Assembly (NCBI GenBank): GCA_038496445.1
Contig: JALMLS010000424.1
Location: 62,001 to 126,000 of the forward strand
DNA: 64,000 nucleotides
Direction: 5' to 3'
Source of the DNA: Trichosphaerium sp. ATCC 40318
Lineage: Eukaryota > Discosea > Flabellinia > Trichosidae
Shown here: positions 24,414 to 36,108 of the stretch, piece after piece
Numbering within the stretch: position 1 is the first letter of the stretch
How the letters are laid out: the number at the start of each line of letters is the position of its first letter
Made by a program: the position numbers and the translations under genes
The notes under the pieces: model-generated
Databases searched by the model: none
Told to the model about the DNA's origin: nothing
Seen by the model: only the letters and a program-made list of their open reading frames with translations

Positions 24414-26699
24414 CTAGATTGAAGATATTGGTTTGAAAGGTAGTAGAGCAACAAGGCATTGAGTGTTGGTAAACAGGGCTCTCAAACCTTCATAATCAAG
24501 TGCCTTTGCCAATTTATAAGCTTTGTTTAAAACTGGCACTGTATTGAGAATCGTGTCCCAGTGCCTTGTGAAATCAATGAACGGTTGTTGATTTACCAAG
24601 TATTCATCTCCCCATTCCGCTTGAGAGTGAAATGAATTGAGTTCTGACATTTTATGTTTGTGTTGTCCTGTCATTGCAAATACACGGACAAGAGACATGA
24701 GATCGTAGGAAGGTAAATAAACAAATTTTTTGTGAATGTTGAAGTGTACTTCCTTACAACCAAAGAATGTACTACCTTCAAACTCTGTCATTGTATTTTT
24801 CTTGATTGCTGTTCCCCAGTCTATAAGTACACATTTCCCGTTGTGTACAACAATGTTATCAATACTTATATCCCTATTAACCAATAAGATGACTAAGTCA
24901 AAACGTAACACTTGCCTGTGAACAAATCCGTTTGCATGTAACTGTTCTAACGTGTTCACCAAATCAACAAAACTTGGTGTTTTTTCTTGTTTCTCTAGGC
25001 TTAAGCCTGTAGGTGTTGTCAAAATGTATTCGAGATTGTTGGTTGTCCGACCTGTTGTGATCTGAACAGTGGTAAGAGACAATATTCACAAAAAAAGAAG
25101 AGAGTACCAAAGTGGGGACGTTTGGAATGTTGGCTTCATTGATGGTTTTGAGCATATTTATCTCATGTCTTATAACGTATTTTTTAACCCCTTTGTTAAA
25201 TACCTTTAGAGCCATTTGAATATCGTTGCTGCTGTTGACAGGTTTGCTTGATTTGCAAAAGTCATGTGCAATATCTATACAGTACACATTTGCTGTACCA
25301 CCGTGACCAAGTAGTTTATGTGGCATAAAATTGGTGTCACGTTTTTTTAGAACAATTGGATGCCAACCCAAGTGCTCAGGTGAAGAGCTAAGAAGGTGGC
25401 TCAGCATTTGAGAGCCTGATGCGTCTTCTGTGGTGTAATCATAGACACCAGATATGTGGTAGTAGTGAGAAGCCTCTTTGTCATTCCACACCACTTTAAT
25501 AAACATGATGTATTTATGGTTCGACAACACGCCCCACATAAATTTGCGATCTGGTAATGCTCTCATGTACAACGACAGATAGTGCCTATAATAAAGTGAG
25601 ACAAAAGGTCTCCCTTTCAACAAAAAGATAAAACTCTGCTCGCTAAATTCTTGTCGTACATGACTTGTCCTATTTCTTCTGATGTGAAATACTTTCTATG
25701 GCCAGCTTTGAGTTCCCATACAGCCACAGCTTGCATTTCAGATTTATATTGAATGTTCTTTGCTGTCAGGATGATATCAGGCTCTTTAGGGTTAACTACA
25801 CTAGCTGGTTTATCATCTACAAGGTGTGTATCATGGTACATCAAGTGCGGCAAGTCAGAGTTTTTTAGTATACTCACTAAAAACTCTTGTAGTGCTGACT
25901 TTGTGTATGATCCTATTTTACCATTTACCTTTAGCACCTCTATGTCATTAGCGACAGGTTCTTGATTTGGATTTATAACAAACAGGGTATTATCAGGGTC
26001 ATAAATACCACAGAAGTTTAAAAGACACTTGTGTAGGTTTCCCTCACAGAAGTCAAGAAGTTCCAAATGTTTTAGTCTTTTCATTAACTTATTGTATTCA
26101 TAAATACTGTCATAATCTAACAAACAGAGATTGAACTGAGCAAAGTATCGTTTAAAGTCAAGTCATTACCAACACCCATTAGCCTTAATGTTCTCAAACT
26201 CCCTTTAAGTCGTTTTAATTCTCGAAGTTCTGCAACAACACCAGCATATTGCTTTTCATGGTTTTTTTCTATTCTCGCCATGTTATTTTTCATTTGTTGC
26301 ATTTGTTCTTTCGTCTCATCTTTCAGTTGTTGTACTAAAGCTAGTACAGCTGGGTTTATTGAGTCTACATTCCTGAAAGTGTTTGTTACTTTGTTGAGTA
26401 GCCCATTACGTACTGTTCGCGCTTTGTTGGTACGTCAGGAGGCTTGACAGGTTTTTGATTGGGTTTTCGTCTCTTTTTTGCTACCTTGCGTTTTTTCGTG
26501 ACCGTAGTGCCTGATTCAGTTAGAGAAGCACGGAAATAAGAGGTTTAAGTAAAAAAGCTCCAAAACGTACTCTCTGCATCGTTTGTGCGATTACGCGTCG
26601 TGCCTAAGCGTAACGTTAGAAAAAGAAAGTACCGAATACAGTTTCATAAGGCTGTGTTGTCGTACTCCGTGTTAGTCGTTTGCGTTTACGGTCAGCCAT
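24414..26699 (-). CDS. Crinkler-like protein: nuclease-like domain fused to protein kinase (copy A)
   Basis: Starts MADRKRKRLTR at 26699. Four small exons (26699-26666, 26603-26571, 26510-26414, 26372-26170) encode a very basic N-terminus with nuclear localisation clusters (TKKRKVAKKRRKP) and a coiled coil (QMKNNMARIEKNHEKQYAG). The next domain (26116 to about 25640) has the PD-(D/E)XK pattern: a conserved Asp in EPDIIL and AVWELKAGHRKYF. A kinase fold follows: glycine loop LGHGGTANVY, MALKVF, EINMLK, HRDISIDN formed by splicing a GC-AG intron inside the HRD motif, and IDWG for DFG. The combination resembles C-terminal modules of Crinkler-type proteins of oomycetes and free-living eukaryotes, seen as nuclear effectors or conflict proteins. 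No secretion signal is seen. The join between nuclease and kinase parts needs a very small intron and is not settled. Confidence 0.65.
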
Positions 26700-27062
26700 G
26701 TCTCTGGCTTATCAATGCAGGTGGAGCTGGTCAAACGTTGCTACAGCTATTTTGAGGCAAGTCCCGAAAATTATGACTGATGTAACAGTTTCTGTGAACA
26801 ATCTGTTTGCACGCAACTGTTCTAATGTGTCCACCAAAACTTGGTGTTTTTTCTTAACCTGCCAGATTTTTCCCCACAGGCTACGTGTATGGAGCCCTTT
26901 GGTCTTACAATATTGATACAATAAACGAATCAACCTGCCGTTTATTTTTGTGTCTAATAAGCATAGCCTACAGACAAAGCAAGGAGTTCCGTGACCAACA
27001 TGACCTTGCGTACTTTTATTATTCTGTGCATTACATGTTATTGTTGCTAGTCACATGTACTA
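26700..27062 (-). pseudogene. Decayed fragment of the nuclease-kinase family
   Basis: At 26792-26850 the sequence GTGAACAATCTGTTTGCACG to AAAACTTGGTGT aligns, with scattered changes and a gap, with 24918-24981 and 27550-27612 (the segment before the HRD motif). Nothing readable remains around it. It sits between the two intact copies, so it is probably what is left of a third tandem unit. Confidence 0.5.
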
Positions 27063-29412
27063 TCATAGCCGCTTGAAAGGAACAAGTGCTAGGCATTGGG
27101 TATGAGTAAAAAACTGCCTCAAGCCTTGGTAGTCAAGTGCTGATGCAAGTTTATAGGCATCAATAAAGTTAGCATCAAGAACTGTATCCCAATGTCTTGT
27201 GAAATCTATGAATGGCTGTTGACTTGCCAAATGTCCAGATCTCCAGTTCACTTGAGAGTGAAATGAATTGAGTTCTGACATTTTATGTTTGTGTTGTCCT
27301 GTCATTGCAAAAACACGGACAAGAGACATGAGATCGTAGGAAGGTAAATAAACAAATTTTTTGTGAATATTGAAGTGTACTTCCTTACAACCAAAGAATG
27401 TACTACCTTCAAACTCTGTCATTGTGTTTGTCTTGATTGCTGTTCCCCAGTCTATAAGTACACATTTCCCGTTGTGTACAACAATGTTATCAATACTTAT
27501 ATCCCTATTAACCAATAAGATGACTAAGTCAAAACGTAACACATGCCTGTGAACAAATCCATTTGCATGTAACTGTTCTAACGTGTTCACCAAATCAACA
27601 AAACTTGGTGTTATTCGCTGTTTTTCTAGACTTTTCCCAGCAGGTGCTGTTATACTGTAGTAGAGTCCTTTTGTGGTCTTACCACTTGTAACCTGAGATA
27701 AAATATTGTTAGCTTATGAACTAAAACAAAAAGGAGTACCAAGGTAGGGACATTGGGAATGTTGACTTCATTGATGGCTTTGAGCATTTTTATTTCGTGT
27801 TTGACAACATGATCAGCTAACCTGCTTTTGAAAACTTTGAGAGCCATGCAAACATTGTCATTTTCATCAGCAATGTATTTCGAGGTTGATTCAAACAATG
27901 TCGCAGAGACATCTATGGAGTACACGTTTGCTGTGCCACCCTCACCAAGAAGTGTATGTGGTATCAAACTTATATCCTTGTGTTGTAAAACAACTGGACT
28001 CCAACCCAAGTGCTTAGGTGAAGAGCTAAGAAAGTGGCTCAGCATTTGAGAGCCTGGTGCGTCTTCTGTGGTGTAATCATAGACACCAGATACAGTATAA
28101 TAGTGAGAAGCCTCATTGTCATTCCACACCACTTTAATAAACATGATGTATTTATGGTTCGACAACACGCCCCACATAAATTTGCGATCTGGTAGTGCTA
28201 TCATGTACAATGAAAGAACGTGCCTATAAATAAAGTGAGAAGACTTTTAAACCTATTTTGTTCGCCAAATTCTTGTCGTACATGACTTGTCCTATTTCTT
28301 CTGAACCGAAATACTTGCTGTGGCCCGCTTTGAGTTCCCATACAGCCACAGCTTGCATTTCAGATTTATAACGAATGTTCTTTGCTGTTAATGCAATATC
28401 AGGTTGCTTGGAGTCAAGCATACTAGGCTTTCTTGGTCCATTCACCAAATCCACATTGTGGTATGCCAAGAAAGGTATTTCCAAGTCTTTTAGTATATTC
28501 ACTACCAACTCTCGTAGCTTGGCCTTTGAGTATATGTTCTCTGTGACATCTTCCGGGTTTGGATCTGCTAACATGTCGCTTTGAGGTTCGGTAATACCAC
28601 AAAATTTAATGAGACAGTTGTCTTTGGCGTTTATGTAAAAGTCTGGTATCTTCATTATCTTCATTTTGAACATCTTATTGCATTCGTAAACACTTTCATA
28701 ATCTAAATACAAATTAGATTACTTCACAGAAATAATGAGAGAGTGTACCAAGACCCAGTAGCTTTGAGAATGGTCTGATACTGCCAAAAAGCCTTTTCAA
28801 TTTTCGAGCTTCCTCAAGTACAATAGCATATTTTTCTTTGTATTTGTTTTCTAGTGCTTGACACTGTTCTTTCTGTTCAGCAAGAGTCTTGTTATATTCT
28901 TCATATTGTAAATCGCTTTCTGCTTCGTTTCTTTCAATTCTCTCATTCATTGCTCGCAATACTGCCATCAACTCTGGGTCTATAGTGCTGGGCATCGTAA
29001 ATGGGTTTACATTGTCTGTAGACGGTTGAGGGTCGCTTCTTTTGACCGGTTTTTCAGGTGAAGGGTCAACAACATCTGCAACTGTTTGTTAAAAAGTAAT
29101 GAGTTCAGTTTATGTACCTGACACATGTTGTTTGCGTTTTTTTGAAACACGAGTACTATTCGTTGTTTTGCGCTTGCGTTTCGTTTGTTTTGTTTGTTTT
29201 TTCACAACTGTACGTTTCTTCGTTGGTGTAGAGTCTGAATCACCTGGTTGAGTGTTAAACAAGAACAATAGAAACAATATTGCTTGAGCTTACTCTCCAG
29301 AGCGCTTGTACGTTGGTTGAGGGTCATACCCAGCGTTACGTAAATTGGTGGTTCTAAACTAAACTTTAAAGCAATTGTTCGTACTCCTTGTTATTCGTTT
29401 ACGTTCAGCCAT
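27063..29412 (-). CDS. Crinkler-like protein: nuclease-like domain fused to protein kinase (copy B)
   Basis: Starts MAERKRITR at 29412 and ends at a TGA (27063-27065). Architecture and exon layout mirror copy A: basic N-terminus, coiled coil (LAEQKEQCQALENKYKEKY), PD-(D/E)XK-like region (QPDIAL, AVWELKAGHSKYF) and kinase (LGEGGTANVY, MALKVF, HRDISIDN, IDWG). The GC-AG intron in the HRD motif is present here too, starting GCATGT. The part encoding the kinase C-lobe is nearly identical to copy A while the flanks have clearly diverged. Exon boundaries between nuclease and kinase domains are not fully resolved. Function as for copy A. Confidence 0.65.
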
Positions 29413-29698
29413 ACTTGATTGACGTTGCAGGTTATTTGCAAGTCCAAATAAAGACTTTGGTAGGTCAATATTTTCCAGACTTACCTAAAATAGTCCTACG
29501 TAATTTAAATTCTTGTGTTTTGTGCATGACTTTTTTACCACCACAAAGTGTTCTGCAAGGATACATATATGGATAGCTAGCTTAACAAAGGGCTAACTTT
29601 GCCTCAACAAGCGGTAAGCTTTACAATGAAAGGGAATGGAGTTTGCACGTGTCTTAAGTAGTTAAGTCCAAACAGTTTTTTATTCGCTTCTTCAGAAC
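29413..29698. other. Intergenic, divergent promoter region
   Basis: Separates nuclease-kinase copy B (-) from the glycosidase gene (+). It has a CACGTG site near 29647; nothing else is supported. Confidence 0.35.
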
Positions 29699-31337
29699 AT
29701 GACACTCCATTTGCTTTGTGTATTTGTTCTGCTAATAGCTCCTATAATTGCTGGCACGCCATTCTTTAGCGTCAAATTCGACATTAACGAACGTAGCGAA
29801 CCCTGAAGATAGTTTTATCAAATCAGGTGTCATATGGACTGGTACGGATGGTAAACCAGTACACGCACATGGTGGTGGTATCTATGTCGAAGGTGAAACG
29901 TATTATCTGGTTGGCACCACTCAGGTACGAAATTGAACCATTTATGACCTCTAAATAGCGTAGAAAATAGGACCTGTACAATTTCTATCATCGGGTTAGA
30001 GTTAACGGCTTTTTACGGCTTGTTGTAACTATTCTGTTAGGAATCAACCTGTATTCATCTACAGACCTAGCGAACTGGCATTTTGAAGGTTTGTAGTGGT
30101 TCTCAAACGTCACTAATAACATTAGGAGTCATTTTCCAAAATACAAGGTTTCCCTAACCATAAAAACTGTTGTTTCGGCCTTTAACTTTATTATCACTTA
30201 GTATAACTAACGTTGGTGCGAGTGGACCGTACCGTATTGAACGTCCAAAAATAATCTACAACGAAATGACTAAAAAATATGTAATGTGGCACGTGATAAC
30301 ACAAATATTGACACGCTTTACTGACACGTGATAACTTTGTTTCATCAACTGACACGTTTTGCTGTTTATATTAACGCAGTTGCGTGTTGTCTAACCACTA
30401 CTAGGTTCCATCTTGATACTGCAGGATTTACATTGCGTAACACAGGTTGGTGATGTTTATTTTGATATTATATTTACGTATTAGGCGTTGCAACATGCGA
30501 TACAATAAATGGAGACTACAAGTTTGTTGCAGGCACCTTTATTTCTTTTGTTTATCTTTCGCTTCTGATTTGTTGGTAGGATTTAAACCTGATGGACTCG
30601 ACAGTTTCGATATGGGGCTATACAAGGACGAAACAGGAGCTTGTACATTTAAAGTGGGTTATACGTTCCTTAATTGCTTGTAGATTTGGTTAGGTCAGTT
30701 GAGAATAAATACGCTGGCATTAGGTAATATCACTTCCAGTCATGTACAACTCAATAATCCAATAGTAAACTATCAGATGATTACCTAAAGACTACAGGAA
30801 TTATAAGCAAAGGACCACGGATTGAGGGTCAATGTATTTTTAAATACAACAAGAGATATTACCTTCTTGGATCTCACCTAACTGGTATCTATCAGGATGT
30901 TTTAGTACGTTCTCACTGTGTTAGGTTGGAATGCAAACCAAGCTGTTTTATCTATATCTGATGGTGATACACTGGACGGAGCTACTTGGACAGAGATTAC
31001 ACCTATAACAAGTTCTAAAACAACATACAATTCTCAAAGGTAAAAAAAGAACACCAGAATTTTAGGTTTTTTTTTTAATTCATTGCTGATGATTATATCT
31101 AGTACCTACGTTTTACCTTATGTTCACCCTGACGGGAAATTGCTATTTATATACATGGGTGATAGATGGGCTTATCCTCACGTTGACCAAGTACGTTATG
31201 AGTAAAGTTAAGAAGAAGATATTCGTTTATTAACTTGTTGTTAACAGGCAAGCTATGTTTGGTTACCTATGGAAATTCACAGTACTGAAAATATCACGAT
31301 GCCTTTTAAGGATCAGTGGCAAATCAAAAACTACTGA
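29699..31337 (+). CDS. Secreted GH43-like glycoside hydrolase (galactan galactosidase-type)
   Basis: First exon 29699-29792 encodes a signal peptide (LLCVFVLLIAPIIAG). After a 34-nt intron the frame continues with VIWTGTDGKPVHAHGGGIYV, the N-terminal motif of the GH43 subgroup that includes exo-1,3-galactanases. Further five-blade propeller landmarks follow in order: LYSSTDLANWHFEG, GASGPYRIERPKIIYN, FHLDTAGFTLRNTG, GFKPDGLDSFDMGLYKDETG, YLVRSVENKYAGIS, KGPRIEG and a C-terminal SYVWLPMEIH. About nine introns are needed; one (after GDYKFVA) appears to be GC-AG. The join around 29925-30040 is unclear. It probably digests algal, plant or bacterial galactose-containing polysaccharide outside the cell or in food vacuoles. 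Confidence 0.75.
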
Positions 31338-31728
31338 ATAGGTAGCCAAGCAATAATAAACGAAACTGCTGTGAGTTTTCATAAATTCATCACATTCTTA
31401 GGTTTCATTCTCAAGCCTGCAAATCAATGACTTTTAGTTGTATTTGAGTTGTACATGTGTTGCTACAAACCTGAGTTGGAAGTAATTTTGAAGTTTTAGC
31501 TCTCTTTTTTTTTTTTGATAGTATGAACTGTGTTGATCGAAATGCCAAGCATGTAAATCGCGTTTGTGTAGATTGAGCAATGACTTCAAAATTTATACCT
31601 GTCTTAGTCAAATATTATGCTACTCCACTGTGGGCCCACTGTCTGAAACCATCTTTGGCGCGTGTACTTTTGCAACGAGTTTTCGGCACGTGTTCTTTAT
31701 CTTCAGGAGTTCAAACATTGACAACAAC
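31338..31728. other. Intergenic region
   Basis: No supported gene; contains a T-rich tract near 31505 and a CACGTG near 31688. Confidence 0.35.
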
Positions 31729-32295
31729 ATGAACACCTTTTCTGTGATATTGGCAATAGTGTTTATTTCAACAGCATCAGGGTTATTGTTTTCAACTGGT
31801 ATTTTCGACGAGGGATGCACTGTGTGGCTCGCAACAGCTCCAGATGTTACCAGTAGTGAGGGAGGCATATGGCTAGTGGACACAGACCATAAATACTGGG
31901 TTTATGACAGTGCAAACGGTTATTTTTGTTACACATACAACTGGGAAAGTACTTCAACCCTTCTTGAACCAGAATCAAACAACGTAGAAATATTGACAGC
32001 GTTCTGGGACCATAATGCTATAGTAAAAGAATCTGGTGCTGCCATTGATGTAATCACAACATCAAAGGTCAAATATGTAAGCATTGATATACCAGGGACT
32101 GATAGCTTTGTATCAACTTTTGAAACTTTGGATAAAGGGTTCAATGCAACTTGCTGGAACAAAGCCGTAAGCTCTGAATCATGCAGTGCAAAGTATAGTA
32201 AAATCAAAGGCCTTGTTTCTGAATATAAGCTAGACATTGACCTGTCACCAGAAAGTGTATTTTGTGGTGGGTCCAAAGACAACAATGAGCTTTAA
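31729..32295 (+). CDS. Small secreted protein, intronless
   Basis: A continuous 188-residue frame beginning MNTFSVILAIVFISTASG, a clear signal peptide. The mature part is acidic, contains six cysteines and no membrane segment; WLATAPDVTSSEGGIWLVD and FNATCWNKAV suggest a compact extracellular beta domain. I recognise no family. The frame could start upstream at 31564, but the signal peptide fixes the ATG at 31729. It ends about 100 bp before the stop of the convergent methyltransferase gene. The absence of introns is unusual for this window. Confidence 0.6.
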   Translation: MNTFSVILAIVFISTASGLLFSTGIFDEGCTVWLATAPDVTSSEGGIWLVDTDHKYWVYDSANGYFCYTYNWESTSTLLEPESNNVEILTAFWDHNAIVKESGAAIDVITTSKVKYVSIDIPGTDSFVSTFETLDKGFNATCWNKAVSSESCSAKYSKIKGLVSEYKLDIDLSPESVFCGGSKDNNEL

Positions 32296-32391
32296 AATAA
32301 AACTTTTATTTGGTCCAAGTTTTTTTTTTATGACGAGCCTTGTTACATCAGCTGAGCTCTCCTGCGGTTTTATTTTTGAAAAAGAAGGAGC

Positions 32392-34057
32392 TCACTTATC
32401 TTTTTTAATTGGATTCTTGCAAGTACGTAATCTTGTGGTCGAAAAGGGACACTCAGGGTTTACATAAATCTAGGGAAAAAAAAAGTAAGGAAATTGGATT
32501 CTCGTTTTGTTAGAAAAACAACTTACAAATGCCCATTCTTTACCAAAAGCTGGCCAGTATTCATTCGTTTCTTTTGCTACAAGTCTGAATCCATCGTCTA
32601 ATATACCATCCATCAAATTCATAAATTTTACTATATCTTGTGTTCTGTTTTTGCTGTAAAAATGCGTCTCCATCTAATTTTTAAGAAAAAACAAAGATTA
32701 GCCTTGAGAAGAACAATAAAATGAATGTACAATCATTTGCCATATAGGAATTGATCCCTCTTGAGACGAGAATACTTGAGGAATGATACCATATTCACCA
32801 CCTGTAACAAAAAGCGTTATCGTTAATTTTTTTGGTTTGCTAAGCTCTTTGCTTGCCTTCAACGTCAATCTTTAAAATGTCAATATGATCATGACCAAGC
32901 TCTTTCATTATTTGGTCCCAAGTTCTTTGTGTCTTAAGATGTTTTTGTCTTGGCTTGTGTACCCATGCATAAGGATGAAAGTGTATTCTAGGATCCAGAT
33001 TTTCAGCTTTTGTTCCTTTAAACCATTAATTAACAAGATATACAGTCAAATTACACTCATAGTACACAGAAAAAACGCAGTGTAAAGGTAAATAAACCGA
33101 AATTTTGAAGGATTGTTGCGCGAGAGATTATGTTTTTGCGTAGTAAAAAATCAAAACCAAAAACATGTGTTAACTTAAAACATCTTCAAGACCTCTTACC
33201 TTTTGGATCGAAAGTATGAATTTCACAATCAGCGTATTTCAATAAATTATTCTCTATTTATAGTGGTAAGTTTCATATAAACACGTGATAAATGACGGGA
33301 TTAATGAAATAAAAAAAAAAGTGGTGAAAGCTTCAAACTTTTCTCAAAAAGGGTTTTTTTAGATGCGTACCAAAGTCAAAGTTATCAGCACTACCAACTG
33401 AATACACAATACATGGTAACGGGTCTTCAGAGAGCTCTAAAACATCACATACAAATTTTGCTCCATCGCCTACTTCACCTATTCTTGCCATATCTTTACA
33501 ACTCCATTGTGGCTCGTATAAAAAGTTTGCAAGTTCAACCTTGCTATTGGTCAAAGACCCTCTGTTCCATATAGGCAATGGCCATTTCTCTTAAAGTAAA
33601 TTGTAAGTAATAAATATTAATACTGAGTACACACTGGCTTCTAGAAGTGGACGGACTTCATCTCGTAATTTAGTAAATTTCTCCTAGTTTTTTTCTTCTT
33701 GTTAGTAAAATGTTTCATCAAAATAAGACGTATGTCAAGCATTTCGTCATACCTCCATATCATAGTAAAATTGAAGCCTGAATTTCTCGCTCTTGGAGAA
33801 AACTTGTTTTCTAGAACAAAGTATCAACAAGATACAAATTCCTGGTCTTTGAAAAAAAATAAAGAAATCACGTGATTAGATTTTGAAAAGCTTTTTATGA
33901 TCTATAGTATTACGTACTGTGGCGCGGCGTCGTATTTACCCATAGCAAATAATGTAATCAAAATAAGGCCGCCTATTAAAACAACGCCAATGACTACTCC
34001 GCGTATTGTACTGCTACCGCTTTGCTTTTGTGGCGTTCCAGTGTTCATATCCTTCAT
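32392..34057 (-). CDS. Membrane-anchored FkbM-type methyltransferase
   Basis: Starts MKDMNTGTPKQKQSG at 34057, followed by a single hydrophobic anchor (VVIGVVLIGGLILITLFAMG), so a type II Golgi/ER membrane protein. After several short introns the SAM-binding region reads IVYSVGSADNFDFG, then CEIHTFDPKG and HIDILKIDVEGGEYGIIPQV, the core of the FkbM/Methyltransf_22 family. A C-terminal extension runs to GFRLVAKETNEYWP and a Cys-containing last exon ending at 32392. Such proteins often methylate sugars or lipids in the secretory pathway; the substrate is not evident. The GPI/glycan-related neighbours on both sides fit a surface-glycan role, but that is inference. Confidence 0.75.
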
Positions 34058-34140
34058 TGTCTCTGTTTACTTCTAAAAAGTACGTAAGGTTAACTTGCTC
34101 TTGTTGTACGTATAAAGCAAACGCGTTTCTTATTCTAACC

Positions 34141-34456
34141 TTATTTTTTGACAACGTTTACAAAATTATCTAGAACTGATTCTAGTAACGCTTCAACTTG
34201 ATGAGCTCCAATATTTAGAACAGGTGTTAGGTTTGAACTGCGCCTGGTAAACAAAAGTCTACCTAAGTAACATCACGAGATGAATTTTGAGCAAAATTCA
34301 AAAAACGTGCGTGCATGTGTAGTATGTTCTATACAACCCTCTTAAATGTCATACATCGTTAACTAGATAGTAATGTACACACGGAGTATCTCTCAGCACA
34401 CGCGAATAAAGAAAAACTTCAATGAATCTAATCCGAGTTTTCTCGTTTAACAGCAT
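34141..34456 (-). CDS. Very small three-exon gene, unknown
   Basis: Exons 34456-34379, 34328-34307 (22 nt) and 34262-34141 join in frame to 73 residues, with donors GTACAT and GTTTTT and TAG acceptors. The product is amphipathic, with an Arg-rich centre (HARRLLFTRRSSN) and a helical C-terminus (HQVEALLESVLDNFVNVVKK). I recognise no family. There may be an upstream exon. It fills the gap between the methyltransferase start and the lectin receptor 3' end. Confidence 0.4.
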
Positions 34457-34626
34457 CGCTAAGAACACTTTTATCAAGCACGTACGTAGTAGATAGTACA
34501 ATTGGTATACCTTGTATAATACCTCGCAGGAAGGCTATGTTTAGAACAACACTGCATCATCCAACCAAGTAAAGTTAGCGTTTAGTGGCTTTGACATTGA
34601 AATTTATGGATTTTATTTTATTGTAC

Positions 34627-36108
34627 TTATACAACTTGCTCGTAACCTAGTCCTTTTGCTACAGCATTTTTAAGCTTTGCCTTTTCCTTTGCTCTTCTAA
34701 CGAGCAATACTATTACACCAACAAGTATTATGATTATAGCAATGCATATAGCAACGCTTAGTATAATTGGAAGTAGGTGATTTTCACAGGTTTTAGTAAC
34801 ACTTAGTATTATAATTACGTTTGACTTCGTATATTTCTCTATACCTTGTACAGAGGAGCAATCATCATTATGAAGAACGGTAACATTGTGAGACCCTTCA
34901 TTGGAGCACTGAAATCGCGCAACTTCAATAGTGTCACCTACGAAAAATAGCGTTAGAGTTTGGTTCATAGTAATGCTATCATACCATCTCGTGGATTAGT
35001 GACATGTACATTAAGTGTTGCGTTTTCTGACACAATATAACATCCGTTTACTGTAACAACAGTGCTATCTCCTAAATCAAGTGTCGCATCTTCAAGCGTT
35101 AAAGAGCCATTCTGAAGTGTTTTTTGATTAGCATCCTCATCTTGAGTAAAAATGTGATGACGTACTACAAATGTATCCTCGGCTACAATAATGATAACCC
35201 TCTCAGCGCTTTCAGTACATGTTACATTATCAGAAGAGCACAGAGGGCTACTAAAGTCTTCTTCTATTTTCTCTAAACAAGGTTACTACTTACTTATAAG
35301 ATATCAAACCTAGTTCCTTACCACATAGAACAAGCAAGTGAGAAGCGTTACAATACATATCATTAAAAGCACCACTCCGCATTCCACCGCATAACTCTGG
35401 CTCTATTGGAGCACCATCAAAACCAGGGCTGACGATAAGAGAAGGATTTGAAGGGAGCCAATTTTCGCTCAAATATTGAGATAGCTCAGTGTCGCTACCA
35501 ACGTGAGATTTTCTGTTTAAAGTGAAGTTGCACTTACCTATAAACTTCATACAGTTCTGTTGAAGTTAAGTTTACACCACTCTCCCACTGGAACAAACTA
35601 AGTGCATATCGGCATGTATCACAATGAAGGTATCCAGTCCTTTGACACTCCGAACAACTACATTCAATGGGCTTCGAGCTGTTACTAGAATAACACAATG
35701 TCAGGTGCAAGTTGCAAAAAGCACGTGCGCACTACTTACGTAATACAAGTGTACGGTGCTTCTGGATATGAGGGCATCAACCGCTTTAAATTAACCCAGT
35801 GTTGGACTGTACTGTTACCAATAGCGTTTATTGCATCGGTTAAATCTTGTCGTGTCAGTATTTCCGCAAGTCTCATGCTCCTAGTGATAATAATGATTCA
35901 AACGCGTTATGGGGTGGTATTAAGGCCGTACATATTACTGCAGCGCTCTTTCGCTTCACTTAGTGAACTTTTTACTTGTATTGCTTTGTACTTATTTTCC
36001 TAGCTGTGTTTAGAGTAACCACGCGTCAAAAAACTGAGAAGTTACCTGTTCACTGTTCGCAAGAGCTAAACAAGCAAACAATACGCCAAAAAACACCGCG
36101 GTGTGCAT
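34627..36108 (-). CDS. Type I membrane protein with C-type-lectin-like domain
   Basis: Starts MHTAVFFGVLFACLALANSE at 36108 (signal peptide). The first domain has C-type lectin landmarks: ERCSNMSMRLAEI early, and the closing CGGMRSGAFNDMYCNASHLL with the two conserved late cysteines. A Cys-x-Cys insert (ECSCSECQRTGYLHCDTC) interrupts it. A strand-rich stalk (TLEDATLDLGDSTVVTVNG) follows, then a membrane helix (LLPIILSVAICIAIIIILVG) and a basic tail to 34627. The stalk resembles that of the DNRLRE receptor at 13.3-15.6 kb, so the two probably share an ancestral scaffold with exchanged ligand domains. Exon 1 is 36108-36046; other introns are 25-70 nt. Probably a surface glycan receptor for food or substrate. 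Confidence 0.65.

Noticed and set aside
24414-29412. CRISPR or restriction-modification reading of the WELKAG nuclease motif
   Set aside because: The context is eukaryotic, with introns and a protein kinase; no array or methylase is nearby.
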